The notes under the pieces: generated by a model
Database searches by the model: none
What the model was told of the DNA's origin: nothing
What the model saw: only the letters and a program-made list of their open reading frames with translations
Position numbers and translations under genes: made by a program
Part shown: positions 1 through 6,122 of the stretch, piece by piece
Position numbering within the stretch: position 1 is the stretch's first letter
How the letters are laid out: each line of letters opens with the position of its first letter
From: Gammaproteobacteria bacterium
GTDB taxonomy: Bacteria > Pseudomonadota > Gammaproteobacteria > SZUA-229
Assembly (NCBI GenBank): GCA_023136715.1
Contig: JAGLQT010000079.1
Span: 1 to 7,855 of the forward strand
Length of the DNA stretch: 7,855 nt
Direction: 5' to 3'

Positions 1-1453
1 GATGCGCCCAACGTGCAGTCATAAAATCGATAGTTTCAACAGCGCGCAAAGCAACAACGTAATCATAACGACGACCGTCACCCATAACACCAACCGACTT
101 AACCGGTATGAACACGGTGAACGCCTGGCTCACTTTGTCGTACAGATCGTTCTTATAAAGTTCCTGAATAAAGATGTCATCGGCAAGGCGTAATAAGTCA
201 GCGTATTCCTTTTTAACTTCACCAAGAATACGCACACCCAAACCTGGACCCGGGAACGGATGACGATAAACCATCTCGGAAGGCAGACCTAACTCAACGC
301 CAATCTTGCGCACTTCATCTTTGAATAGTTCGCGCAAAGGCTCAACCAGTTTCAAACGCATATCATCTGGTAGACCACCCACATTATGATGCGACTTAAT
401 CAGGTGTGAATTTTTACTACCTGCGGACTCAATCACATCAGGATAAATCGTACCCTGCGCTAACCAGTTAGCATTGGCTAATTTATTTGATTCCTCTTCA
501 AATATTTCAACGAAGACGCGGCCAATAATTTTGCGTTTCTGCTCAGGGTCATTGACGCCTTTTAGTTCATCGAGGAAACGCTGTTCGGCATCCACACGAA
601 TCACTTTGACGCCCATGTTTTCAGCAAACAGGGCCATGACATGATCGCCTTCATTATGACGCAGCAAACCATTATCGACAAACACACAGGTCAGTTGATC
701 GCCAATAGCCTGGTGCAACATCGCCGCAACTACCGATGAATCGACACCACCAGACAACCCCAGCACCACTTCGTCACTACCTACCTGTTCACGAATACGC
801 GTGATGTTATCTTCAATAATATTGCCCGATGTCCACAAACCTGCACAGCCACAAATATCATGTACGAAACGTTCGATCAAACGTTGCCCCTGTTTGGTAT
901 GTGTCACCTCGGGGTGGAACTGCAAGCCATAGAAGCCACGCGACTCATCGGCCATACCCGCTAGCGGTGCATTAGCTGTACTGGCGATACAGACAAAACC
1001 TTCCGGTAATTCTTCGACTTTATCGCCGTGCGACATCCAGACATCAAGGAATGCATGACCTTCATCATTAACGTGATCTTCAATGTCTTTTAACAACTTA
1101 CTATGATGACGCGCACGCACCTGAGCAAAACCAAATTCACGATGTGTAGACGTAACAACTTTACCGCCGAGTTGCGCCGCCATAGTTTGCATACCGTAAC
1201 AAATACCCAGTACCGGCACGCCCATATTGAAAACCAAATCAGGCGCAACCAGCGTATCTTCAGCCGTCACTGACTCCGGGCCACCGGAAATAATAATGCC
1301 GCTGGGTTTAAAATCTTGTATATCCTGATCATCGATACCAGTGTGGTGAATCTCACAATAAACACCGGCTTCACGAACGCGACGTGCAATAAGTTGCGTG
1401 TACTGTGAACCAAAGTCGAGGATTAATATCCGGTCGGAATGAATGTCTTGCAT
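1..1453 (-). CDS. guaA: GMP synthase (glutamine-hydrolysing), C-terminus cut off by the window edge
   Basis: GuaA converts XMP, ATP and glutamine to GMP in the cytoplasm, the last step of de novo guanine nucleotide synthesis. The first 484 codons are visible, read from ATG 1453-1451; about 40 C-terminal residues lie outside if the length is near the usual 525. The N-terminal class I glutamine amidotransferase domain (about 8-200) shows the full triad: Cys85 in GICYG, and His180 and Glu182 in QFHPE. The ATP-pyrophosphatase domain follows, with P-loop SGGVDSS at 234-240, YPDVIES at 337-343 and HHNVGG at 355-360. The dimerisation domain begins near RHPFPGPGLG (397-406), and the last visible residues are TARWAH. 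No catalytic residue is missing. The start has only a weak AAGAAA-like ribosome site in an AT-rich leader. It lies 100 bases downstream of guaB on the same strand, with a terminator-like hairpin between them. The family assignment is secure. Confidence 0.97.
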   Translation of the reverse strand, partial: MQDIHSDRILILDFGSQYTQLIARRVREAGVYCEIHHTGIDDQDIQDFKPSGIIISGGPESVTAEDTLVAPDLVFNMGVPVLGICYGMQTMAAQLGGKVVTSTHREFGFAQVRARHHSKLLKDIEDHVNDEGHAFLDVWMSHGDKVEELPEGFVCIASTANAPLAGMADESRGFYGLQFHPEVTHTKQGQRLIERFVHDICGCAGLWTSGNIIEDNITRIREQVGSDEVVLGLSGGVDSSVVAAMLHQAIGDQLTCVFVDNGLLRHNEGDHVMALFAENMGVKVIRVDAEQRFLDELKGVNDPEQKRKIIGRVFVEIFEEESNKLANANWLAQGTIYPDVIESAGSKNSHLIKSHHNVGGLPDDMRLKLVEPLRELFKDEVRKIGVELGLPSEMVYRHPFPGPGLGVRILGEVKKEYADLLRLADDIFIQELYKNDLYDKVSQAFTVFIPVKSVGVMGDGRRYDYVVALRAVETIDFMTARWAH

Positions 1454-1477
1454 AATTTTTTCTTAATAATAAAAACT

Positions 1478-1529
1478 AAAAAATAAAAAAGGCGCAAAGA
1501 AGGACAAAATAATTTGTTTTCTCTGCGCC
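1478..1529 (-). terminator. Intrinsic terminator-like hairpin between guaB and guaA
   Basis: Read on the minus strand, the 39 bases 1529-1491 fold on themselves. GGCGCA (1529-1524) pairs with TGCGCC (1496-1491), and the stem continues to 11 pairs with one G-T wobble. After a small 1x2 internal loop come five more pairs closed by a TTAT tetraloop. The stem is followed directly by six T, one A and six T (1490-1478). This is the standard form of a Rho-independent terminator acting on guaB transcripts. No comparable T-tract follows the hairpin in the other direction, so it appears one-directional. It could also act as an attenuator or partial terminator that lowers guaA relative to guaB. The structure is seen in the sequence; its activity is inferred. 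Confidence 0.8.
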
Positions 1530-1553
1530 TCCGCGTATTTATATTTCCTTCTT

Positions 1554-3011
1554 TTACGAAGAACGATAGTTTGGCGCTTCTTTGGTAATCGTTACATCGT
1601 GTACATGTGACTCAGACATACCCGCACCCGAGATGCGTACAAATTTTGGTTTGCTGCGCATTTCATCAATCGAAGTACAACCCACATAACCCATACTGGA
1701 GCGTAGGCCACCAATCATCTGATGAACGATTGCGCTGAGAGGCCCTTTATAAGCAACACGACCTTCGATACCTTCTGGCACCAGCTTTTCACTGCCTTCT
1801 GAACTATCCTGGAAGTAACGATCACTGGAGCCTTTCTTCATGGCCCCGATTGAACCCATACCACGGTATGCTTTGTATGAACGACCCTGATATAAAATGA
1901 CTTCACCCGGCGCTTCTTCAGTACCCGCCAGCATACCGCCCACCATGATGCAGTAACCGCCAGCAGCAATCGCTTTAGACATATCGCCCGAATAACGAAT
2001 ACCACCATCAGCAATCAGTGGTACGCCGGTACCTTCCAGTGCAGCAGCTACATTTGAAATCGCGGTAATCTGTGGCACACCAACACCAGCGACAATACGT
2101 GTGGTACAAATTGAACCAGGACCAATACCCACTTTCACGCCATCAGCACCAGCCGCGACTAAAGCGGTAGCCGCTTCACCAGTTGCAATGTTGCCGCCAA
2201 TCACCTGCACATCATAATTTTTCTTAACCCAGCTCACTCTGTCGAGTACAGCCTGAGAATGTCCATGCGCGGTATCAACCACAATCACATCGACACCCGC
2301 CTTCACCAGCAAATCAACACGCTCTTCGGTACCAGTACCGGTACCGACCGCAGCACCAACTCGCAAACGGCCTTCTTTATCTTTACAGGCATTAGGATAA
2401 TCTGTGGACTTCTGAATATCCTTCACTGTGATCATGCCACGAAGTTTAAAATCATCGTTGACAACCAGAACACGTTCGATGCGGTGCTTGTGCAACAATG
2501 CCAGCACTTCATCCTTAGGCGCGCCTTCTTTAACCGTTACCAGTTTTTCTTTAGGTGTCATCAAAGCTGATACTGGCTGATCCAGATTAATTTCAAAGCG
2601 TACATCACGACTGGTCACCAGACCAACCAGATCTTCGCCCTGCATAACCGGCACACCCGAAATTTTATAATGCTCACGCAATTCAATAACTTCGCGAACC
2701 GTAGTATCCGGTGAAACTTTAACCGGATCGGTAATCACGCCACTTTCGTATTTCTTAACACGATTGACTTCAGCGGCCTGTTCAGCCGCCGTCATGTTTT
2801 TATGGATAATGCCAATACCGCCTTCCTGCGCCAATGCAATCGACAAACGGGCTTCGGTAACGGTATCCATCGCTGCAGATAGCAATGGGATTTTCAATTC
2901 AATATCGCGGGTGACTTTAGTGGTCAAACTGACATCTTTCGGCATTACTGAGGAATGCGCGGGAACCAGTAAAACATCGTCAAAGGTGAGGGCTTCCTCG
3001 ATTATTCGCAT
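1554..3011 (-). CDS. guaB: Inosine-5'-monophosphate dehydrogenase
   Basis: GuaB oxidises IMP to XMP with NAD+, the committed step toward guanine nucleotides, working as a cytoplasmic tetramer or octamer. The 485-residue product has the normal bacterial length. It opens with the family N-terminus (EEALTFDDVLLVPAHS) and carries a tandem CBS (Bateman) regulatory module inserted in the barrel at roughly 93-205. The catalytic loop GIGPGSICTTR has Cys302 as the nucleophile. Further motifs are IADGGIRYSGD (333-343), the flap YRGMGSIGAM (382-391) and the C-terminal SGAGMSESHVHD (461-472). One residue is unusual: Gly359 in MVGGM stands where many family members have the serine that contacts the IMP phosphate. 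The start is supported by AGGAA about seven bases upstream on the coding strand. Its promoter lies in the divergent region shared with xseA, and guaA follows downstream. The assignment is secure. Confidence 0.98.
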   Translation of the reverse strand: MRIIEEALTFDDVLLVPAHSSVMPKDVSLTTKVTRDIELKIPLLSAAMDTVTEARLSIALAQEGGIGIIHKNMTAAEQAAEVNRVKKYESGVITDPVKVSPDTTVREVIELREHYKISGVPVMQGEDLVGLVTSRDVRFEINLDQPVSALMTPKEKLVTVKEGAPKDEVLALLHKHRIERVLVVNDDFKLRGMITVKDIQKSTDYPNACKDKEGRLRVGAAVGTGTGTEERVDLLVKAGVDVIVVDTAHGHSQAVLDRVSWVKKNYDVQVIGGNIATGEAATALVAAGADGVKVGIGPGSICTTRIVAGVGVPQITAISNVAAALEGTGVPLIADGGIRYSGDMSKAIAAGGYCIMVGGMLAGTEEAPGEVILYQGRSYKAYRGMGSIGAMKKGSSDRYFQDSSEGSEKLVPEGIEGRVAYKGPLSAIVHQMIGGLRSSMGYVGCTSIDEMRSKPKFVRISGAGMSESHVHDVTITKEAPNYRSS

Positions 3012-3052
3012 AGCGGTTCCTATAAACTGTGGTGAACTTGTAAAAGCCCGCC

Positions 3053-3081
3053 ATTATAGGCTTTTGGCCATTCCTCGTAAA
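3053..3081 (-). promoter_or_regulatory. guaB promoter with GC-rich discriminator
   Basis: On the minus strand a consensus -10 TATAAT (3058-3053) is preceded at an optimal 17-base spacing by TTTACG (3081-3076), which matches four of six positions of the sigma70 -35. The bases right after the -10 are GGCGGGC, a GC-rich discriminator. Transcription would start near 3046, giving a leader of about 35 bases before the guaB ATG. In E. coli, guaB and rRNA promoters with GC-rich discriminators are inhibited by ppGpp with DksA. The motif is visible here; the regulation is inferred. Confidence 0.75.
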
Positions 3082-3110
3082 CAGAAATAAGCACTGACTA
3101 ACGAAAAACA

Positions 3111-3140
3111 TTGCATAAAAACAGTCACTGAGGGTATAAG
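3111..3140 (+). promoter_or_regulatory. Candidate xseA promoter
   Basis: A -10 TATAAG (3135-3140, five of six) has TTGCAT (3111-3116, three of six) 18 bases upstream. The predicted start near 3147 gives a leader of about 34 bases before the xseA ATG, with the ribosome site AAAGAGA at 3171-3177. It points away from the guaB promoter, and the two -35 boxes are about 30 bases apart. The -35 match is weak, so this remains a candidate. Confidence 0.4.
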
Positions 3141-3180
3141 ATATGCCAGCCTGAACAACTAAAAATCGCCAAAGAGAATA

Positions 3181-4542
3181 ATGCTGCACGATAACCAGTC
3201 CAACCCGGCTAGCCGAACCATCTACTCTGTCACCGAACTCAACCGTTCGGCAGCCACTGTGCTCGAACAAAACTTCTCGTGGATATGGGTGGAAGGCGAG
3301 ATATCCAACCTGGCCCAGCCATCTTCGGGACATATCTATTTCAGCCTGAAAGACAGCGGCGCACAGGTACGCTGCGCCATGTTCAAAAGCCGTAATAACG
3401 GCCTAAAGTTCCAGCCCGAGAATGGCCAGCAAGTACAGATTCGAGGCAAAGTCAGCCTGTACCAGCCGCGTGGCGACTATCAGCTAATTGTTGATCGAAT
3501 GGAAGAAGCCGGTGACGGCGCCTTGCAGCGCAAATTTGAGCTACTAAAGACCAAGCTTGCCGCCGAAGGCCTGTTTGATGAAGACTACAAGCAAGATATT
3601 CCCGAATTACCCGAATGCATCGGCGTTATCACCTCCAATACCGGCGCCGCGATTCACGATGTACTCAGCGTCATTGAACGACGTTTTCCCTCCATCCCTG
3701 TTAAATTGTATTCCGTACCGGTACAGGGTGATGCAGCGGCACCAGCCATTTGCCGTGCACTGGCACTCGCTGAAGAGCAGGCGGACTGCGATGTCCTGCT
3801 GCTGGTTCGAGGTGGCGGCTCACTCGAAGATCTGTGGGCCTTCAACGAGGAAAGCGTGGCGCACGCAATTTATGACTGCCCAATCCCTGTAGTCAGCGGT
3901 ATCGGCCATGAAGTTGATATCACCATTGCCGATTTTGTCGCCGATATTCGTGCCGCTACGCCCACCGCGGCCGCCGAAACCGTGACCCCTGATCAAACCT
4001 CATGGCTGCAATCCATGGCATGGTATCAGCAGCGCCTGCAACAGCTCATGGCTGAAAAAATACAGCGCCGCAATGAAACTTTAGGCTGGCAGAACAAGCG
4101 CCTGTCTCAACAACACCCCGTCGCCGTGGTTCAACGATTGAGCCAGCGCCTGGACGATATTGAACAACGCCTGAGTTATGCCTGGCGTTACAGCCTGCAA
4201 CAGCAACAAAATCGCTATCAACAGCTGCGTGCTCGCTTATTGGCCGCCTCGCCTGAACTGCTTGTTAGCAACTATCAGCACTGTCTGCAAATTCTGGGGC
4301 AGAACCTGCACCACCAAATTCAGCAAATACTGGAACGACAAACAGCTCGACTACAAAACAATGCCCGCACACTGAACGCTATCAGCCCGCTCAACACGCT
4401 GGAGCGTGGTTATTCGATCACCAGCAATAATAAGGGCGCAGCCATCAGTCACAGCGATGAAGTAGCGGTCGGTGATGAAATCCAGACTCGCTTGCATAAA
4501 GGGCAAATTATTAGTCAAATTAAAAAAATTCTTACTGAATGA
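3181..4542 (+). CDS. xseA: Exodeoxyribonuclease VII large subunit
   Basis: XseA is the catalytic subunit of exonuclease VII, which degrades single-stranded DNA from both ends to short oligonucleotides and acts in mismatch repair and DNA damage processing together with several copies of XseB. The 453-residue product matches the family length. An N-terminal OB-fold for single-stranded DNA binding spans about 14-110. The catalytic core contains TSNTGAAIHD (151-160), VRGGGSLEDLWAFN (209-222) and GIGHEVDITIADFVAD (240-255). By comparison with E. coli, Asp160, Arg210, His243 and Asp246 fit the known catalytic positions. A long glutamine- and arginine-rich helical stretch (about 275-395) corresponds to the coiled-coil arm that binds XseB, and LNTLERGYSI (404-413) marks the C-terminal segment. 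Asn153 replaces the usual proline of the TSPTGA motif. ATG 3181 follows AAAGAGA. Divergence from guaB is typical of Gammaproteobacteria; xseB is not in the window. Confidence 0.97.
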   Translation: MLHDNQSNPASRTIYSVTELNRSAATVLEQNFSWIWVEGEISNLAQPSSGHIYFSLKDSGAQVRCAMFKSRNNGLKFQPENGQQVQIRGKVSLYQPRGDYQLIVDRMEEAGDGALQRKFELLKTKLAAEGLFDEDYKQDIPELPECIGVITSNTGAAIHDVLSVIERRFPSIPVKLYSVPVQGDAAAPAICRALALAEEQADCDVLLLVRGGGSLEDLWAFNEESVAHAIYDCPIPVVSGIGHEVDITIADFVADIRAATPTAAAETVTPDQTSWLQSMAWYQQRLQQLMAEKIQRRNETLGWQNKRLSQQHPVAVVQRLSQRLDDIEQRLSYAWRYSLQQQQNRYQQLRARLLAASPELLVSNYQHCLQILGQNLHHQIQQILERQTARLQNNARTLNAISPLNTLERGYSITSNNKGAAISHSDEVAVGDEIQTRLHKGQIISQIKKILTE

Positions 4543-4561
4543 CGACAATTCAGCGGTTTTT
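4535..4561 (+). terminator. Weak terminator-like hairpin over the xseA stop codon
   Basis: CTGAAT (4535-4540) and ATTCAG (4548-4553) form a perfect six-pair stem around a seven-base loop that contains part of the TGA stop (4540-4542). Five T follow after CGG (4557-4561). The stem is short and AT-rich and the T-run is displaced by three bases, so termination would be inefficient at best. It may be incidental. Confidence 0.3.
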
Positions 4562-4562
4562 C

Positions 4563-4590
4563 TTGCACTACCTACTGTTTTTATGATAAA
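4563..4590 (+). promoter_or_regulatory. Possible dksA promoter
   Basis: In the 90-base gap between xseA and dksA, TTGCAC (4563-4568) lies 16 bases before GATAAA (4585-4590), which matches four of six bases of a -10. An overlapping TATGAT (4582-4587) is a better -10 but lacks a good -35. The gap is AT-rich and large enough for an independent promoter, which is the usual situation for dksA. The exact boxes are uncertain. Confidence 0.3.
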
Positions 4591-4620
4591 TAGTCGCGCT
4601 CAGTTTTATTCAAATGATAA

Positions 4621-4627
4621 TTGGAGT
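4621..4627 (+). promoter_or_regulatory. dksA ribosome binding site that decides the start
   Basis: TTGGAGT holds the GGAG core (4623-4626) six bases before ATG 4633. The in-frame TTG at 4621 is therefore part of the ribosome site and not the start codon, which removes four residues from the longest open frame. Confidence 0.8.
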
Positions 4628-4632
4628 CATCA

Positions 4633-5064
4633 ATGGCCAAAGAAGCGCCTTTAAAAGAACATACTTTTACGCCGTATAAGCCTAAAAAAGGCGAAGAATA
4701 TATGAGTGAAGGACAGTCGGCACACTTCACAGAAATTCTTGAAGCATGGAAAACAGACCTGATGCAGGAAGTGGATCGCACGGTTGACCACATGCAGGAC
4801 GAAGCGGCTAATTTCCCCGACCCTGCTGATCGCGCGACCCAGGAAGAAGAATTCAGTCTCGAACTGCGTACCCGCGACCGTGAACGTAAACTGATCAAAA
4901 AGATTGATGATACCCTCGATCTGATCAGCAGCGGCGAATACGGCTACTGTGAAACCTGCGGTGTTGACATCGGCCTGAAACGCCTTGAAGCTCGTCCCAC
5001 TGCAACACAGTGTATCGACTGCAAGAGCCTGGACGAAATCAAAGAGAAACAAATCAAAGGCTAA
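4633..5064 (+). CDS. dksA: RNA polymerase-binding transcription factor DksA
   Basis: DksA inserts its coiled coil into the RNA polymerase secondary channel and, with ppGpp, represses rRNA and other growth promoters while activating amino-acid biosynthesis promoters. The 143-residue product is slightly shorter than the 151-residue E. coli protein, mainly at the variable N-terminus. The coiled-coil tip carries DPADRA (63-68), with the functional Asp63, Asp66 and Ala68 pattern of the D-x-x-D-x-A motif. The block EEEFSLELRTRDRERKLI (71-88) is almost the E. coli sequence. The zinc finger is complete, with CETC (Cys106, Cys109) and CIDC (Cys127, Cys130). The C-terminus ends in the usual EIKEKQIKG. 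The product is therefore a classical zinc-containing DksA and not a cysteine-less paralogue such as P. aeruginosa DksA2. ATG 4633 is chosen from the ribosome site just upstream. It has its own terminator, and gluQ follows. Confidence 0.97.
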   Translation: MAKEAPLKEHTFTPYKPKKGEEYMSEGQSAHFTEILEAWKTDLMQEVDRTVDHMQDEAANFPDPADRATQEEEFSLELRTRDRERKLIKKIDDTLDLISSGEYGYCETCGVDIGLKRLEARPTATQCIDCKSLDEIKEKQIKG

Positions 5065-5088
5065 CGTCTCTGCTCTCGTGGAAACACT

Positions 5089-5120
5089 AAAAAGCCGGAG
5101 CTTATGCTTCGGCTTTTTTT
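5089..5120 (+). terminator. Strong intrinsic terminator after dksA
   Basis: AAAAAGCCGGAG (5089-5100) pairs with CTTCGGCTTTTT (5107-5118) over 12 positions, including one G-T wobble, around the six-base loop CTTATG. The stem runs into seven T (5114-5120). It starts about 24 bases after the dksA stop and ends 37 bases before the gluQ ATG. The A-run and T-run are symmetric, so it might also stop transcripts from the other strand. Confidence 0.92.
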
Positions 5121-5143
5121 CGTTTTGAGATAGTGAGTTGCGG

Positions 5144-5149
5144 CATAAT
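5144..5149 (+). promoter_or_regulatory. Isolated -10-like box next to the gluQ start
   Basis: CATAAT matches five of six bases of a -10 and ends eight bases before the gluQ ATG. There is no convincing -35 at 15 to 18 bases and no extended -10 TG. If used, transcription would begin at or within a few bases of the start codon and give a leaderless message. Confidence 0.25.
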
Positions 5150-5157
5150 AAACGCCT

Positions 5158-6048
5158 ATGACTAAACCTACATACCGTGGCCGCTTCGCCCCCTCGCCCA
5201 CCGGTGAGCTACATCTAGGTACCCTGCTCGCCGCTGTCGGCAGCTATCTGCAAGCCAGAAGCCAGCACGGCAAATGGCTGATGCGCATTGAGGATGTAGA
5301 CACCACTCGGCGCGTAGAAGGCTCCTCTGATGCCCTGCTGCGAGCACTGGAAAGCTTCGGCTTTGAATGGGACGGTGCAGAGGTTTACCAGTCTCAACGC
5401 ACCGAGCTGTACGAAGCCGTGCTGGCAACACTCACGAATAAAGAACTGATCTACCCCTGCACCTGCTCACGCAAACAGCTGGCCGATCAGGGTGAAGCCC
5501 AGGTCTACGCCGGCCACTGCCGCCATCGACAGTTGCCGCTACGCGAAGAACACGCCCTGCGCATCAGGGTGGCTAACCAATCCGTCGGCTTCGATGACCT
5601 GGTCATGGGTCTCTACCAGCAACAGCTCGCCAGCGAGTGCGGCGACTTCGTCATCAAACGCCGTGACGGCCTGTACGCCTATCAGCTCGCCGTCGTCGTC
5701 GATGATGCCGAACAGGGTATAACCGAAGTGGTACGCGGCACCGACCTGCTCGATTCCACGCCACGACAGATTTACCTGCAACAACAACTGAGCTACGCCC
5801 AGCCCGGTTATCTGCATCTTCCACTGCTGATCGATGAACATGGCCACAAACTCGGCAAATCCACCGGAGCCGCAGCACTGGATCTTACTCACCCCGTTCA
5901 ACACTTACATTCATCACTTGAGCTACTAGGTCAACAGCCGCCCGGAGAGCTCGCCAGAGACAGCCTCAGCCAACTTTGGCAATGGGCGATTAATCACTGG
6001 GATATTGATTGCATTCCAAAGCAGAGTCTGGTCATCCGTCAGCACTGA
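5158..6048 (+). CDS. gluQ: Glutamyl-queuosine tRNA(Asp) synthetase
   Basis: GluQ-RS is a shortened glutamyl-tRNA synthetase paralogue. It activates glutamate without tRNA and attaches it to the queuosine at position 34 of tRNA-Asp. The 296-residue product has the catalytic domain only and lacks the anticodon-binding domain of GltX, which separates the two. RFAPSPTGELHLGTLLAA (9-26) contains the HIGH-type motif. The zinc site is complete in the GluQ pattern: Cys101, Cys103, Tyr117 and Cys121. RIEDVDTTR (43-51), the VVRGTDLLDSTPRQ block (191-204) and KLGKS (231-235, the KMSKS equivalent) are intact. An in-frame TAA at 5149-5151 leaves ATG 5158 as the only usable start, since the next Met would remove the HIGH motif. 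No Shine-Dalgarno sequence precedes it. It follows dksA across a strong terminator, as in enteric bacteria, and acs lies 74 bases downstream. Confidence 0.95.
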   Translation: MTKPTYRGRFAPSPTGELHLGTLLAAVGSYLQARSQHGKWLMRIEDVDTTRRVEGSSDALLRALESFGFEWDGAEVYQSQRTELYEAVLATLTNKELIYPCTCSRKQLADQGEAQVYAGHCRHRQLPLREEHALRIRVANQSVGFDDLVMGLYQQQLASECGDFVIKRRDGLYAYQLAVVVDDAEQGITEVVRGTDLLDSTPRQIYLQQQLSYAQPGYLHLPLLIDEHGHKLGKSTGAAALDLTHPVQHLHSSLELLGQQPPGELARDSLSQLWQWAINHWDIDCIPKQSLVIRQH

Positions 6049-6052
6049 AAGC

Positions 6053-6082
6053 TTGCAGGCAGTACCTCTGCCTGTGTATTAT
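6053..6082 (+). promoter_or_regulatory. Possible acs promoter overlapping the hairpin
   Basis: TATTAT (6077-6082, five of six) has TTGCAG (6053-6058, three of six) 18 bases upstream. The inverted repeat 6056-6074 would sit between the two boxes and overlap the -35. The predicted leader is about 30 to 35 bases. No CRP site or sigma54 pattern was seen. The -35 is weak and the call is tentative. Confidence 0.3.
6055..6075 (+). other. Hairpin without T-tract between gluQ and acs
   Basis: CAGGCAG (6056-6062) and CTGCCTG (6068-6074) form a perfect seven-pair stem with loop TACCT, extended by a G-T pair at 6055/6075. It begins eight bases after the last base of the gluQ stop. TGTATTATC follows with no T-run, so it does not look like a standard intrinsic terminator. 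It may protect the 3' end of the gluQ message, be a factor-dependent stop, or be an operator-like inverted repeat inside the acs promoter. Confidence 0.5.
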
Positions 6083-6110
6083 CAAAGGTCGCTTTAAAAA
6101 CAAAAATGTA

Positions 6111-6116
6111 GAGGGA
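6111..6116 (+). promoter_or_regulatory. acs ribosome binding site supporting a GTG start
   Basis: GAGGGA ends six bases before GTG 6123. The nearby ATG at 6106 is followed at once by a TAG stop, so GTG 6123 is the start the sequence supports. Confidence 0.75.
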
Positions 6117-6122
6117 AAGCAC

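Noticed and set aside
2..193. Plus-strand open frame at the left edge
   Set aside because: It is antisense to the conserved GuaA C-terminal region, which reads without interruption on the minus strand.
2259..2570. Plus-strand open frame inside guaB
   Set aside because: It is antisense to conserved IMPDH coding sequence with no ribosome site or family motif; the similar frame at 2764-3090 was dismissed likewise.
3101..3116. PurR-box-like ACGAAAAACATTGCAT in the guaB-xseA divergent region
   Set aside because: It matches 11 of 16 consensus bases by my count, but it lacks the central CG that PurR needs and has poor dyad symmetry, so I do not call an operator.
2980..3333. A 117-codon minus-strand open frame spanning the start of xseA, the guaB promoter and the guaB start
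   Set aside because: It overlaps both genes and the control region, and its sequence shows no protein family.
4621..4623. TTG as the dksA start codon
   Set aside because: It is part of the TTGGAG ribosome site for ATG 4633, and the four extra residues have no family support.
5539..5904. 121-codon minus-strand open frame opposite gluQ
   Set aside because: gluQ has all its motifs in the plus frame; this frame is a shadow.
5158..6048. Full-length glutamyl-tRNA synthetase (gltX)
   Set aside because: At 296 residues it lacks the anticodon-binding domain and has the GluQ-type zinc ligand pattern Cys-x-Cys...Tyr-x3-Cys.
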